Numbered from the stretch's first letter, positions 48,184 to 56,429 are shown. The stretch: 64,000 nt of DNA from Patescibacteria group bacterium (GCA_018971305.1 JAGXBC010000004.1:6973-70972); one strand, 5' to 3'. The notes: generated by a model not told the origin, from the letters alone. Numbers and translations are program-made.

Positions 48184-48723
48184 TTAGAACACATTTTCCA
48201 GTTGATAAAGCCACCCGGGCTGCCATTTCCACGGCTGAGAAATTACGGTTTCCAGGGGAATTTTATTGATAATATTTTCCAAACCGTACTGCGTGGCGCG
48301 ATGGCCGATGATCATTATCTTCTGGCCGTCGTATTTTTTGGAAATGTCGCTGAGAAAATCGCGCATGCGCTCGGTTGTTTGCGTATAACTTTCGCCGTTC
48401 GGGAAAGGAGTGTTAATTCTCTTCAATTTTTCCGCCCCAACCTTCTCGCCCGGACCTTGCGTCAAGTCGCCATAATTGCATTCGTTCAGGCGCGCATCTC
48501 TTATTATTGGGAATTTATCACCAAAGGCAAGCTCGCCTGTTCTATATGACCTCTGCAGAGCCGAACAAAATATCGCGGCGAATTTATCGCCCTTATACCT
48601 CTCCCCCAATTCTTTCGCCTGCTTTTCTCCGAGCGGCGACAAGGCAACATCGTTCCAGCCGGAGGCCAGACCGGATTCATTATCGAAACTTGTTCCGTGC
48701 GCTTCGAAAATAATTTCTACCAT
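48184..48723 (-). CDS. Histidine-phosphatase-fold protein with variant RHG motif
   Basis: 179 residues. The phosphoglycerate mutase/acid phosphatase fold is recognisable: the RHG motif reads AHG (IIFEAHGTS), the SxxxRxxxT region reads SALQRSYRTGE, the acid Glu lies in RLNECNYGDL, and the second His in IIGHRATQY. The catalytic His is kept but the usual Arg of RHG is Ala, so activity may be altered. Its place between ppsA and the glycerate kinase gene hints at a role with C3 phosphoesters; inference only. Confidence 0.75.
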   Translation of the reverse strand: MVEIIFEAHGTSFDNESGLASGWNDVALSPLGEKQAKELGERYKGDKFAAIFCSALQRSYRTGELAFGDKFPIIRDARLNECNYGDLTQGPGEKVGAEKLKRINTPFPNGESYTQTTERMRDFLSDISKKYDGQKIMIIGHRATQYGLENIINKIPLETVISQPWKWQPGWLYQLENVF

Positions 48724-48733
48724 GAAAGATTTC

Positions 48734-50020
48734 TTACTCCTTTATCGCAATAACTAAATCGGAAACATTGGAACCGGTGTCGCCGGTTACAATATAATTC
48801 CCCACTAACTCAAAAAACGGATAGCTGTTGTTCTCTTGAAGAGATTTTTCTATATCTATTCCCTTTTCTTCGGCGACATTCAAGGTAACCTTATCACAAA
48901 TCGCGCCGGCGAATTCGCCGTTATCACGGCCGTCGGAAGCGAGTGTTAAGATAAGCTGTCCGTCTTTTATGTCTGTTAATTGCGAGAGCGCGAGCTGAAG
49001 GTTTCTGCCGCCGCGGCCGTTGCTTTTTACGCTTACCGTCGTCTCGCCGCCATAAAGCAAAGCGGTTTTTGACTCGCTTCTCTTTAACTCTTCTGCGATA
49101 TCCCTTCCTACGGCTTGCGCCTCTTCGTTCATGGTCGTCGTCATAATTTGCGGAGAAAAACCCAACCGCCGCGCTTCGTCGGCCATGGCTTGTAAAGCGA
49201 TGTCATTCGACACCACAAGGACATTCGCGACTTTCTCAAAATATTTATCTTCTTTCGGAGTTTCTATCATCATAGAAGCCACGAAGTCACATTCCCGCTT
49301 TTTATCATATCTGGCGATTACTTTTTGGGCATCAGCAATGGTAGTCGTATCTTTCATTGTCGGCCCGGAAGCAACGAATTCAATATCATTGCCAGGCACG
49401 TCGGAAAAAACAAGCGAGACCGAACGCGCCGGATATGCGTATTTCGCCAAAAATCCTCCGCGAGCCAAAGAAATATGTTTGCGCACCGTATTTAGTTCCG
49501 TAATATCGGCTCCGGCATCCGTAAGGCAATTAAAAATTTTAGCTTCCTCAGAACAAGCCCTATTGGTCGGCTGGCAGAGAAGCGTTGAGCCGCCTCCCGA
49601 AATTATAAATATCACCAAGTCGTCTTCCTTGCAGGCATCCAAAAGATCTATTATTTTTTTCGTGGCGTCCATATTTTCGTCGGTGGGCAGGGGGTGGCTT
49701 CCGGCAAACGTTTGAATTCTTTTTAGAGTTCCTTTGTGCACATCTATAACGATTCCGCCTGTTATGCGCTCGCCTAACACATCTTCCAGCGCCGCACCGG
49801 CTTCGAGTGAACATTTGCCCACGCCCACAACGTAAAGATTTTTTATTGAAGCGAGGTCAAATTGGTAGTTATTGATGCTGAGTTTGTCGCCTTCCACCCT
49901 CACGGCGCGTTTAACAGCCCCATCGGTATCTATCGCCGCGAGTCCCGCTTCCGCGATATTCAAAGCGGCCCGCCGCAGGTCGGTGGTTGCCAGATCGTTG
50001 AGGTTTTTGATTTTGTTCAC
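48734..50020 (-). CDS. Glycerate 2-kinase (DUF4147/MOFRL type)
   Basis: 428 residues. N-terminal DUF4147 domain with VVGVGKCSLEAGAALED, GSHPLPTDENM and ISGGGSTLLCQP, then a C-terminal MOFRL domain (ALLYGGETTVSVKSNGRGGRN split here: GGETTV, GRGGRN, ASDGRDN). These enzymes phosphorylate D-glycerate, usually to 2-phosphoglycerate, which enolase (31287) and ppsA link to PEP and pyruvate. Probably feeds lower glycolysis or gluconeogenesis. Confidence 0.88.
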   Translation of the reverse strand: MNKIKNLNDLATTDLRRAALNIAEAGLAAIDTDGAVKRAVRVEGDKLSINNYQFDLASIKNLYVVGVGKCSLEAGAALEDVLGERITGGIVIDVHKGTLKRIQTFAGSHPLPTDENMDATKKIIDLLDACKEDDLVIFIISGGGSTLLCQPTNRACSEEAKIFNCLTDAGADITELNTVRKHISLARGGFLAKYAYPARSVSLVFSDVPGNDIEFVASGPTMKDTTTIADAQKVIARYDKKRECDFVASMMIETPKEDKYFEKVANVLVVSNDIALQAMADEARRLGFSPQIMTTTMNEEAQAVGRDIAEELKRSESKTALLYGGETTVSVKSNGRGGRNLQLALSQLTDIKDGQLILTLASDGRDNGEFAGAICDKVTLNVAEEKGIDIEKSLQENNSYPFFELVGNYIVTGDTGSNVSDLVIAIKE

Positions 50021-50046
50021 AATTAAATACTACAACTTTTTGGCGC

Positions 50047-50083
50047 ACAAAAAAACGGCGCAGTTCTTATGAACGCGCCGTTT
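50047..50083 (-). terminator. Terminator of the gene at 50094
   Basis: Minus strand AAACGGCGC-GTTC-ATAA-GAAC-T-GCGCCGTTT, a long stem with one bulge, then TTTTGTG. Confidence 0.82.
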
Positions 50084-50093
50084 AATTTCCTTA

Positions 50094-50294
50094 TTATTTA
50101 TAGCACCTCCTCACTACGGGGCAGAAAGTTATAGACAGATTAACCAGCACCCAGAGGACAAGAGAGTTTAAGAATAAGTTTCCCAACACACCGAATAGAT
50201 ACTGAACATAATACAAAAACGCGAAAAAGGAAACTTCGGAAATTACTCCATAAACGAACTCTTTGGTTTTATTCATTTTAGATTTTTGTTTCAT
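50094..50294 (-). CDS. Small membrane protein
   Basis: 66 residues: a basic N-terminus (MKQKSKMNKTKE), two hydrophobic segments (about 16-36 and 39-58) and a Cys-containing end (CPVVRRCYK). The double hydrophobic segment and late CP recall small DUF2892-like inner membrane proteins, but the match is weak. GAAAGG lies about 7 bases before the ATG and a strong terminator follows, so it seems expressed. Confidence 0.5.
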   Translation of the reverse strand: MKQKSKMNKTKEFVYGVISEVSFFAFLYYVQYLFGVLGNLFLNSLVLWVLVNLSITFCPVVRRCYK

Positions 50295-50416
50295 AGGTTC
50301 GGCCTTTCTTTATAGTATATAACAATTTAGTTTTAAATGTTATCGCACTGCCATTATCCGAATATTCTCAACAATTCTTTTTCGGATTCTAAAGTATATT
50401 CGCCCTCTCGATCATC

Positions 50417-52537
50417 TTATAACTTTTCCCTCCGCAGCAAAACGGCGTTCACGGCAACGATAACCGTACTCAAAGACATGAACACGGCCGCGAGCGCGGG
50501 CTCAAGCAAGATTCCGCGGGAGGCAAGAACTCCGGCGGCCAAAGGCAGGGCAACAACGTTATAGCCGGTTGCCCAAAATAAATTCTGTACCATTTTGTTG
50601 TATGTAAGTCGGGAGAGTTTGATGATTTTCAGAATATCGCGCGGGTCGTTCTTCACTAAAATTATTCCGGCGGATTCTATCGCAATGTTAGTTCCCGCGC
50701 CGATGGCAATTCCCAAATCTGCCTGAGTAAGTGCCGGAGCGTCGTTAATACCATCGCCAACCATAGCGACCTTCAATCCCCGCTTCTGCAATTCTTTTAC
50801 TTTGGATGCTTTTTCGCCCGGCAGAACTTTTGCGAAATATTCGTCTATACCAAGTTTTTCGGCAACCCAGCTGGCTACATCTTCGGAATCGCCGGTTATC
50901 ATCGCCGTTCTTACACCGGCTTTCTTTAGTTTCACTATCGCTTCGCGTGATTCTTCGCGGATTATATCAGCCAAAGCAATGGCTCCGAGTAATACTCCGC
51001 CGGAGACGATATAAATTATTGTCTTTCCTTCTTTAGACAATACGGCGAGCCGAGATTTCATTTTATCGGCAACCGCGCCGCTCAATATAGCTTCACCACC
51101 AACTAAAACATCCTGGCCATCAACCAATCCTCTAACACCTTTGCCGGGAATGCGCTCAAAATTTTTTACTTCAGCAATTTTGAGATCGCGCTTTTTCGCT
51201 TCCGCAACTATCGCCCGCGAAACGAAGTGCTCTGAATTTGAATCAACCGCAGCGGCCAGCCGCAAAACTTCCCCATCGTTCTCGGCAATAATATCTGTTA
51301 CTCCATATTCGCCTTTAGTCAGGGTTCCCGTCTTATCAAAAAGAACAATATTTATTTTCCTTGCTCGCTCCAACGAGGCTCGCTGCCTGATAAGAAATCC
51401 ATTACGAGCCGCCATCGTAGTGGAGATCGCGGCAACAAGTGGTATGGCGAGTCCCAAGGCGTGCGGGCAAGCTATCACGAGAACAGCGACTAGCCGCGTT
51501 AAAGCGAAAGAGATTCCGGCCGAAGCAAGGAGCCAGGAAACCAAAGTTATAATTCCCGACGCCACGGCGATTATGGTGAGATAGAATGCCGCCTTGTCCG
51601 ACAAAATCTGCAATCGCGATTTGGAGGCCTGCGCTTCTTTTATAAGCCGCATCACTCCGGCCAAAAAAGTTTTCTCGCCGATTTTTGCCACGCGAATTTT
51701 TAGCGAGCCGTCACCGTTCGTCGTTCCGGCTATTACCTCGGCGCCCGTATTCTTTATAACCGGCTTTGATTCGCCGGTGATAATTGCTTCGTTTACGTCC
51801 GACTTGCCGTCCGCCACAATCCCGTCCGCGGGAATTTTCCCTCCGGGCCGTACGAATACCAAATCACCCTCTTTTAATTCCATGAGCGGAACGGTTTCAC
51901 TCTTATCGCCGCGAATCACCTCGGCTACGTCCGGTAAAAGTTTGGATAATTCCTTAAGAGCTCCCTGGGCACCCTGGACAGATTTCATTTCTATCCAATG
52001 TCCCAAAAGCATCACAGCGATAAGCGTTGTCAGCTCCAAAAAAAGAGTCTGCGTGCCACCCGCCAAAACCGATATGGCGCTGTAAACGTAGGCGGTCGTA
52101 ATGGCCAAGGCGATGAGCGTCATCATCCCTGGCAATTTGGCCTTAAGTTCACGCCAGGCACTTGCGATAAAAACCCAGCCGCAATAGAAAAATACTATTG
52201 AGCCGATCAATAACTGGAGATAGCGCGAACCGGGAAATTGCGGCGCTTGCCAGTTGAAAAACGTCTGCGGTAAATCCGAATAAACCAGAACCGGAACGGT
52301 TAAAACCAAACTCACCAAGAATTTTTTTAGAAAATCCTGGGTATGATGCCCGGCATGTTTGTTGAAATCATCTTTGCTTCCTTCATGTTCGGAATGCTTG
52401 CTGTGTTCTATACTGCGTGCCTCGTGTTTTACGGCCACGAGCGCCATCCCGCAATCCGGACACATACCGGGAATTTCCTGTTTAATCTCCGGATGCATAG
52501 GGCAGGTATAAATTTTGTTAACTAATTCCTGGTTCAT
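50417..52537 (-). CDS. Copper-translocating P1B-type ATPase (CopB-like)
   Basis: 706 residues. N-terminal heavy-metal-binding domain (YTCPMHPEI ... MCPDCGMAL), then a His-rich linker (SIEHSKHSEHEGSKDD), eight membrane helices with the CPH motif IACPHALGLA, the actuator motif TGES, phosphorylation site DKTGTLT and hinge GDGINDAPAL. CPH instead of CPC defines the P1B-3/CopB class, usually exporting copper. The start overlaps the stop of the small Cys-rich gene by 4 bases (ATGA). Head of the metal/thiol cluster in function, though last in transcription. Confidence 0.93.
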   Translation of the reverse strand: MNQELVNKIYTCPMHPEIKQEIPGMCPDCGMALVAVKHEARSIEHSKHSEHEGSKDDFNKHAGHHTQDFLKKFLVSLVLTVPVLVYSDLPQTFFNWQAPQFPGSRYLQLLIGSIVFFYCGWVFIASAWRELKAKLPGMMTLIALAITTAYVYSAISVLAGGTQTLFLELTTLIAVMLLGHWIEMKSVQGAQGALKELSKLLPDVAEVIRGDKSETVPLMELKEGDLVFVRPGGKIPADGIVADGKSDVNEAIITGESKPVIKNTGAEVIAGTTNGDGSLKIRVAKIGEKTFLAGVMRLIKEAQASKSRLQILSDKAAFYLTIIAVASGIITLVSWLLASAGISFALTRLVAVLVIACPHALGLAIPLVAAISTTMAARNGFLIRQRASLERARKINIVLFDKTGTLTKGEYGVTDIIAENDGEVLRLAAAVDSNSEHFVSRAIVAEAKKRDLKIAEVKNFERIPGKGVRGLVDGQDVLVGGEAILSGAVADKMKSRLAVLSKEGKTIIYIVSGGVLLGAIALADIIREESREAIVKLKKAGVRTAMITGDSEDVASWVAEKLGIDEYFAKVLPGEKASKVKELQKRGLKVAMVGDGINDAPALTQADLGIAIGAGTNIAIESAGIILVKNDPRDILKIIKLSRLTYNKMVQNLFWATGYNVVALPLAAGVLASRGILLEPALAAVFMSLSTVIVAVNAVLLRREKL

Positions 52538-52710
52538 TGTTGTTTAGAAAAATTATTTTCAATTGCATGGCTTATAACCTCAAGATTGCAACTTTTGTGC
52601 TCCCGGCACCACGCCTCGCATTTTTCCGCCCATTCTTTATCTTTATACGCGGAACCGCATTCGGAGCAGATAAACGTTTGCGGCGATGTCTGTTTATTGT
52701 TTTGCTTCAT
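52534..52710 (-). CDS. 58-residue Cys-rich small protein coupled to the copper ATPase
   Basis: ATG 52710 to TGA 52534. Cys at residues 15, 18, 31, 35 and 41 in FICSECGSAY, EKCEAWC and HKSCN form a likely metal-binding knuckle; a conserved-looking acidic/aromatic segment (KDKEWAEKCEAW) joins them. It overlaps the upstream gene by 17 bases and couples to the ATPase through ATGA, so it is very probably translated. A metal chaperone or sensor role is inferred from location only. Confidence 0.65.
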   Translation of the reverse strand: MKQNNKQTSPQTFICSECGSAYKDKEWAEKCEAWCREHKSCNLEVISHAIENNFSKQQ

Positions 52711-53188
52711 AGCTTATGACGATCTGGTCCTTGTCGCGCAAGATGGTGTTTTCGTAGGTATCCACCTGTGATCCGTTGACCATCACTTTAATTATATGAC
52801 TATCATCAATGGTATTGTCGAGAATCTGGTTTTGGTTGAAGGTTTTATCCCACACCGCGAAGAAGTCGGCGAGGGTGAAATCCCTTGCTTCCGGCGATTC
52901 TACGTGAAGCGTGCCGCTCGTGTCATGCGTGTGAATCGGATGCATACACGCGAGGGTGATGCCGATATTCGCGGGGATGTCCTGCTGCTGGCCATTGATG
53001 AGGATTTGGAGATGCGGATGGATGTGGAATGTCGTAAACATATCCGTCGTACAGCTTAGCGCGAGTTGCCGGTTCGTTTGGTTGGAGACGGAATGGTTGC
53101 CCCACCAAAAAAGCCCAGCGACGAGCGCAATCGTGATTCCAGTAATCCACCACCCCGTGTATGATTTTTTGTAAGAATATTTGCTCAT
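52694..53188 (-). CDS. Membrane-anchored His-rich protein of the copper cluster
   Basis: 164 residues from ATG 53188; the longer frame would read into the upstream gene. One N-terminal helix (about 14-34), then an outer domain with FHIHPHLQILING and CMHPIHTHD, whose closely spaced His plus Cys suggest copper or zinc binding, and FTLADFFAVWDKTF. I have no firm family name. It lies between the PCYCGC-like protein and the Cys-rich small protein, so a role in extracytoplasmic metal handling is plausible. Confidence 0.65.
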   Translation of the reverse strand: MSKYSYKKSYTGWWITGITIALVAGLFWWGNHSVSNQTNRQLALSCTTDMFTTFHIHPHLQILINGQQQDIPANIGITLACMHPIHTHDTSGTLHVESPEARDFTLADFFAVWDKTFNQNQILDNTIDDSHIIKVMVNGSQVDTYENTILRDKDQIVISYEAKQ

Positions 53189-53198
53189 GTTTTTAGTG

Positions 53199-53882
53199 TT
53201 AGCCGCCGCAGATGTCCGAAGCATCCCAGAAAGCGGCAATTTGCTGGGCGTTGAATATTCCATCAATGATCATCTTTTTCGCAATGCCCTCATCCACGAA
53301 GTAATGCCAGCACTTGCAGCAACACGGCTTTTCTTTTGAGATCGCATATGCCTGATTGTAGATTGCCTGCTGTGCCGGAGTAAGCTTCGTGGCATTGTCG
53401 TAATCGATCCATTGTTTTGCCATCGCGATTGGCGTGTGCATCGGATCAAGCGGGATGTTCGGCATGCTCTTATACGCTTGGAGTTTTTGGAGGTTCGCGT
53501 GGCGCTCGACCGTATCCATAAGCGCCGAACAGCATTGGCCACCCAAGTATTTCCCAGTGGTGTTTGGGAGCGTTCCTCCCGCAGCAACGCAGCTTCCCTC
53601 GTAAGTTTGAGAGCCCGAAGCAAGTGCGTCGAGATTCGCACCACAGGTGATGATTTGGGAATCGAGATCAAGAAGTTCCGGATTAACGTCTTTTGTAAGA
53701 TTCTGGCTTTGCTTCAGAAAATCATTCTTTCCCGCTTGCGTAGGAATTTGAGTGAGTTCTGTCGCAAGTTTTGCGGCGAGAGTGGTATCCGTCCCCGCGT
53801 TATTTTTTGAGAAAGAAAAATACAAAGCGCCGCCTACGAGCAGGAGTGCCACCGCGATTGAGATTTTTACATTTTTGTTCAT
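53199..53882 (-). CDS. PCYCGC-motif lipoprotein-like membrane-anchored protein
   Basis: 227 residues from ATG 53882. An N-terminal anchor (ISIAVALLLVGGALYF), then a Cys-containing domain (CGANLDAL, GSCVAAGG, GGQCCSALMD) and a C-terminal motif KPCCCKCWHYF followed by GIFNAQQIAAFWDASDICGG. The latter resembles the PCYCGC-domain family, thought to bind metal outside the membrane. The frame is open to 54005, but those extra codons lie inside a mobile element (53882-54000), so the start is placed at the element edge. Confidence 0.68.
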   Translation of the reverse strand: MNKNVKISIAVALLLVGGALYFSFSKNNAGTDTTLAAKLATELTQIPTQAGKNDFLKQSQNLTKDVNPELLDLDSQIITCGANLDALASGSQTYEGSCVAAGGTLPNTTGKYLGGQCCSALMDTVERHANLQKLQAYKSMPNIPLDPMHTPIAMAKQWIDYDNATKLTPAQQAIYNQAYAISKEKPCCCKCWHYFVDEGIAKKMIIDGIFNAQQIAAFWDASDICGG

Positions 53883-54000
53883 CCCGATTAGAGATAGGAA
53901 ACGCAGGCGTTTCCGTATCTGATTATGTCTTTGCATAAGATATTCAATTAATTTCTTTTTATGTTTCCCGCTAGGATACCGTTGGGCATCTCTAACGGGA
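53882..54000. mobile_element. 119-bp palindromic mobile element at the start codon of the PCYCGC-like gene
   Basis: Terminal repeats TCCCGATTAGAGAT (53882-53895) and ATCTCTAACGGGA (53988-54000) match each other with one extra base, and match the ends of the element at 6505-6575. Exact 4-bp direct repeats TTCA flank it (53878-53881, 54001-54004). Inside are a GGAAACGC/GCGTTTCC hairpin and a CCCGCTAG/CTAACGGG foldback. Its last base supplies the A of the downstream gene's ATG, restoring the start codon. Confidence 0.78.
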
Positions 54001-54021
54001 TTCATGGTTTTATTTTTTTAT

Positions 54022-54561
54022 TTAAGGCAGGCAAACCGGCGACGCCGAGATTCTTTTCGCCACAAAGTAAATTGAAGATGCGAGAAGAATTACGCTCAGC
54101 AAGCCGAATTCGCCGCCCTTAAGTGGCAGGAGCGCTATTGCTCCTCCCGCGCCGACCAATGAGAGAATGCTTGTTGCGAGAAACGATCCGCATGCGGCGC
54201 AGCCGACGCCGAACATTCCGCTAATCACGCCACCTACGCTTGCAGTCATTTCTCTCTGCCCCAGCGCGAGGTTTCTCTTCGCGAGGTAGACGATCATCGC
54301 AAGATCGATGCCAAAGAGAATCGCTATCGCGATAGTGTATGAAGCCGAGAATACGCTGAAGTTTGTCGTGATGCTCTCAAAAAGTCCCGCGAGAAGTTGC
54401 GCTTTTATGCCAAGAGGCACGCTCCAATTTCCAAGGGTGTTTGCGATCAAGGAGAAATTTGGCAGCCATACCACAAAGGTAAAAGCTGCGAGTCCTCCAA
54501 CGAGCGCGATCACGACGTAAGAGAATTTTCCGAACACTTCTCGGAGAGCGCGGATCAGCAT
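54022..54561 (-). CDS. Polytopic membrane protein with a CxxC pair
   Basis: 179 residues from ATG 54561, one base after the dsbA stop. About four to five helices; GVGCAACGSFLATSIL puts two Cys three apart at the start of a helix, as in thiol-transfer membrane proteins. Family not recognised. Tight coupling to the DsbA-like gene suggests it may help reoxidise or reduce it, or form a channel in the same cluster; inference. Confidence 0.6.
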   Translation of the reverse strand: MLIRALREVFGKFSYVVIALVGGLAAFTFVVWLPNFSLIANTLGNWSVPLGIKAQLLAGLFESITTNFSVFSASYTIAIAILFGIDLAMIVYLAKRNLALGQREMTASVGGVISGMFGVGCAACGSFLATSILSLVGAGGAIALLPLKGGEFGLLSVILLASSIYFVAKRISASPVCLP

Positions 54562-54562
54562 T

Positions 54563-55321
54563 TTATTTCGTCGCAAGCGCGGCATCAATCGCCGCCTTGA
54601 AGGCAGAGTATGGCTGTGCGCCTTGCACCATCTGGCCGTTCACGTAACTCGTCGGGGTGGAATTCACGCCGATTGCCTGGGCCGCCGCCGTGTCTTTTTT
54701 CACCTGATCGTCATATTTGTTGCTGTCGATGCAGGAAGTGAATGCGTTCATGTCGAGCCCAACATTTCCCGCGAGTTTCAGGAACTCGTTTCTACTGAAG
54801 AATCCGTCGTTTTCACCGTTCGCGGCATCTTTCACCTTTGCACCGTAGAGCGCATCGTGGTATTCCCAGAACTTCGACTGGTATTTCGCGCATTCCGCTG
54901 CCGCTCCGGCGTTCGTCGATTCAGCGCCCAAGAACTGGAAATTCCGATAGACCATTTTCACTTTGCCGGTTTTAATATAATCGGCGCGAAGCGACGGTTC
55001 TACTTGGCTGAAAAACCTGCCGCAAAACGGACATTGATAATCGCCGTACTCGACGAACGTTACGGGCGCGTTTACATCACCCAAGACAGCATCGCTACCG
55101 TTGATCTTGAGCGCTTCTGCAAGATTGGCGCTGGGCGCGGCGGTTTGGGTGTTTCCGGCCGCCTGCGGAATTTTAGTGTCCGATTTCTTTCCTACAGAAT
55201 AGACAACTGCTCCGGCTATGAGCACTCCGGCAATGAGAATGGAGGCGGGCATGAGAAAATTATTCGATGTTTGTGTTTTTTCTATTTGCGGAATTTCTTC
55301 CGGTTTATTTTCATGACGCAT
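54563..55321 (-). CDS. DsbA-family disulfide oxidoreductase, membrane-anchored
   Basis: 252 residues. N-terminal anchor (about 22-45), then a DsbA/Thioredoxin_4 fold: VEYGDYQCPFCGRFF has the CPFC redox pair, the helical insertion follows, and the cis-Pro loop is GVNSTPTSYVNG. Typical of CPR and actinobacterial DsbA-like proteins that introduce disulfides in secreted proteins. Part of the 50-59 kb thiol/metal cluster. Confidence 0.9.
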   Translation of the reverse strand: MRHENKPEEIPQIEKTQTSNNFLMPASILIAGVLIAGAVVYSVGKKSDTKIPQAAGNTQTAAPSANLAEALKINGSDAVLGDVNAPVTFVEYGDYQCPFCGRFFSQVEPSLRADYIKTGKVKMVYRNFQFLGAESTNAGAAAECAKYQSKFWEYHDALYGAKVKDAANGENDGFFSRNEFLKLAGNVGLDMNAFTSCIDSNKYDDQVKKDTAAAQAIGVNSTPTSYVNGQMVQGAQPYSAFKAAIDAALATK

Positions 55322-55350
55322 AGTTTTATAAAATTATTTTATTATCAGAT

Positions 55351-55386
55351 TAACAAAAAACACACGCCCCGTGGTTTGCGCGTGTT
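55351..55386 (-). terminator. Terminator of the gene at 55410
   Basis: Minus strand ACACGC ... GCGTGT stem with GC-rich loop, then GTTTTTTGTTA. Confidence 0.72.
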
Positions 55387-55409
55387 TGTGGGCGCAAATC
55401 GGGCGTTAT

Positions 55410-55820
55410 TTAAACGTTCAAGGAGTAATCGTAAATTTTAGCGTGGAGAATGCCCCTGCTCAGCGCGAAGAGAATGGGATTAAAAATCCGGTTAATAAAG
55501 ATCTGATTTTTGTTGTACAAGAAAACTTTTTCCTCACGGTGATCATCCCTATCAAGTTTTCTGGAAACATTAGAAAACAAGAAGGTGAATAACAAAAGCA
55601 GTGGGATGACATTTGGTATAACGGCAGCAGAAAGCAATCCCCATGCACTAAGATGTTCCATAATATTCATGCGACAAATCGAAGCGGTGCCGTTCATTAA
55701 TGGGCAAGAAGCCATATTGCCATGACTATCCATATTCATCGAAACAGTCAAACCGAATACTGCCATAGCTGTAAACAGAATGAAGATTACTAAAGTAAGC
55801 TTTGTATTCAAAATAGGCAT
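55410..55820 (-). CDS. Small membrane protein with Cys pair, metal-cluster type
   Basis: 136 residues. Helix 1 (about 8-27), an outer loop SHGNMASCPLMNGTASICRMN with two Cys, helix 2 (about 57-82), and a basic cytoplasmic tail. The loop pattern (Met/His, CPLM, C) is shared with the protein at 58344 (MGCIASTSEGAMCPLG), so both may be distant paralogues. The Met/Cys/His-rich loop could bind Cu(I). Family not recognised. Confidence 0.6.
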   Translation of the reverse strand: MPILNTKLTLVIFILFTAMAVFGLTVSMNMDSHGNMASCPLMNGTASICRMNIMEHLSAWGLLSAAVIPNVIPLLLLFTFLFSNVSRKLDRDDHREEKVFLYNKNQIFINRIFNPILFALSRGILHAKIYDYSLNV

Positions 55821-55864
55821 AGTTCTATTTTAGCACCGAAGATAAAGTTTCTCAATTTCTCTAT

Positions 55865-56269
55865 TCACCAGATCTTCACGCGCTCCTGCGGCTCGCGCCA
55901 TAACTTGTCTCCCGGCTTACAGTCGCTCACTTGCGCCAATTTTTCTAAGCTTTGTTCACCAACAAGCTTGGTGCCATCGACCAAAATCCACGTCGGAGTG
56001 CCCTCAACTCCGGCATCAGTGCATTTCTGCGGCTCGTCCGCGCATTCCACATAGGGAACGTACTTGAACGAATCACCGAATTCGGCTTTTTGGCTTTGAC
56101 AGTGCGAACACCAATATGCTCCGTACATCGTCACATTTTTCTGTGCCAGACATTTGGCGAAGTCGTCCAGATTCTTAGTTGCTCCTTCGCGCGGATAGAA
56201 TTCTAAGAACGCCGCTACCACAATTATCGCGACAACAATAATTACGATTATTTTATGATTTTTTTTCAT
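55865..56269 (-). CDS. Membrane-anchored thioredoxin-fold protein with an M13-peptidase tail
   Basis: 134 residues from ATG 56269. N-terminal anchor (IIVIIVVAIIVVAAFL), then a short thioredoxin fold with TMYGAYWCSHCQSQK (CSHC), VPYVEC and cis-Pro GTPTWIL. The last 19 residues, DCKPGDKLWREPQERVKIW, are nearly the same as the C-terminus of the M13 peptidase at 58803 (DCNPGDKLWRDPEERVKIW), which is not part of any thioredoxin. The gene therefore looks chimeric. Upstream in-frame codons to 56419 run through hairpins and are not preferred. Confidence 0.8.
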   Translation of the reverse strand: MKKNHKIIVIIVVAIIVVAAFLEFYPREGATKNLDDFAKCLAQKNVTMYGAYWCSHCQSQKAEFGDSFKYVPYVECADEPQKCTDAGVEGTPTWILVDGTKLVGEQSLEKLAQVSDCKPGDKLWREPQERVKIW

Positions 56270-56352
56270 TGATTTTATTCTTATCACCCCTCTCCCTCTA
56301 CAGCGACTGGCTTGTTTCGTAAGGCAGTTCCCGCAAGCGATAAAAGCTTGGT

Positions 56353-56429
56353 GTCCTCCGCCAATTGGCGGAGGACTTTTATTGCCGAGGGTGCAGGCGG
56401 TCGTATGCCGCTGGAGCATACGAACCGCC
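56353..56429. repeat. Two strong hairpins in a gene-free interval
   Basis: GTCCTCCGCC-AATT-GGCGGAGGAC (56353-56376), a perfect 10-bp stem followed by TTTTATT on the plus strand. Then GGCGGTCGTATGC pairs with GCATACGAACCGCC (56396-56429) with one bulge. The interval 56270-56458 holds no other feature that I can support. Confidence 0.75.

Noticed and set aside
54623..55441. Plus-strand frame of 272 codons opposite dsbA
   Set aside because: Antisense to a clear DsbA gene; no supporting signals.
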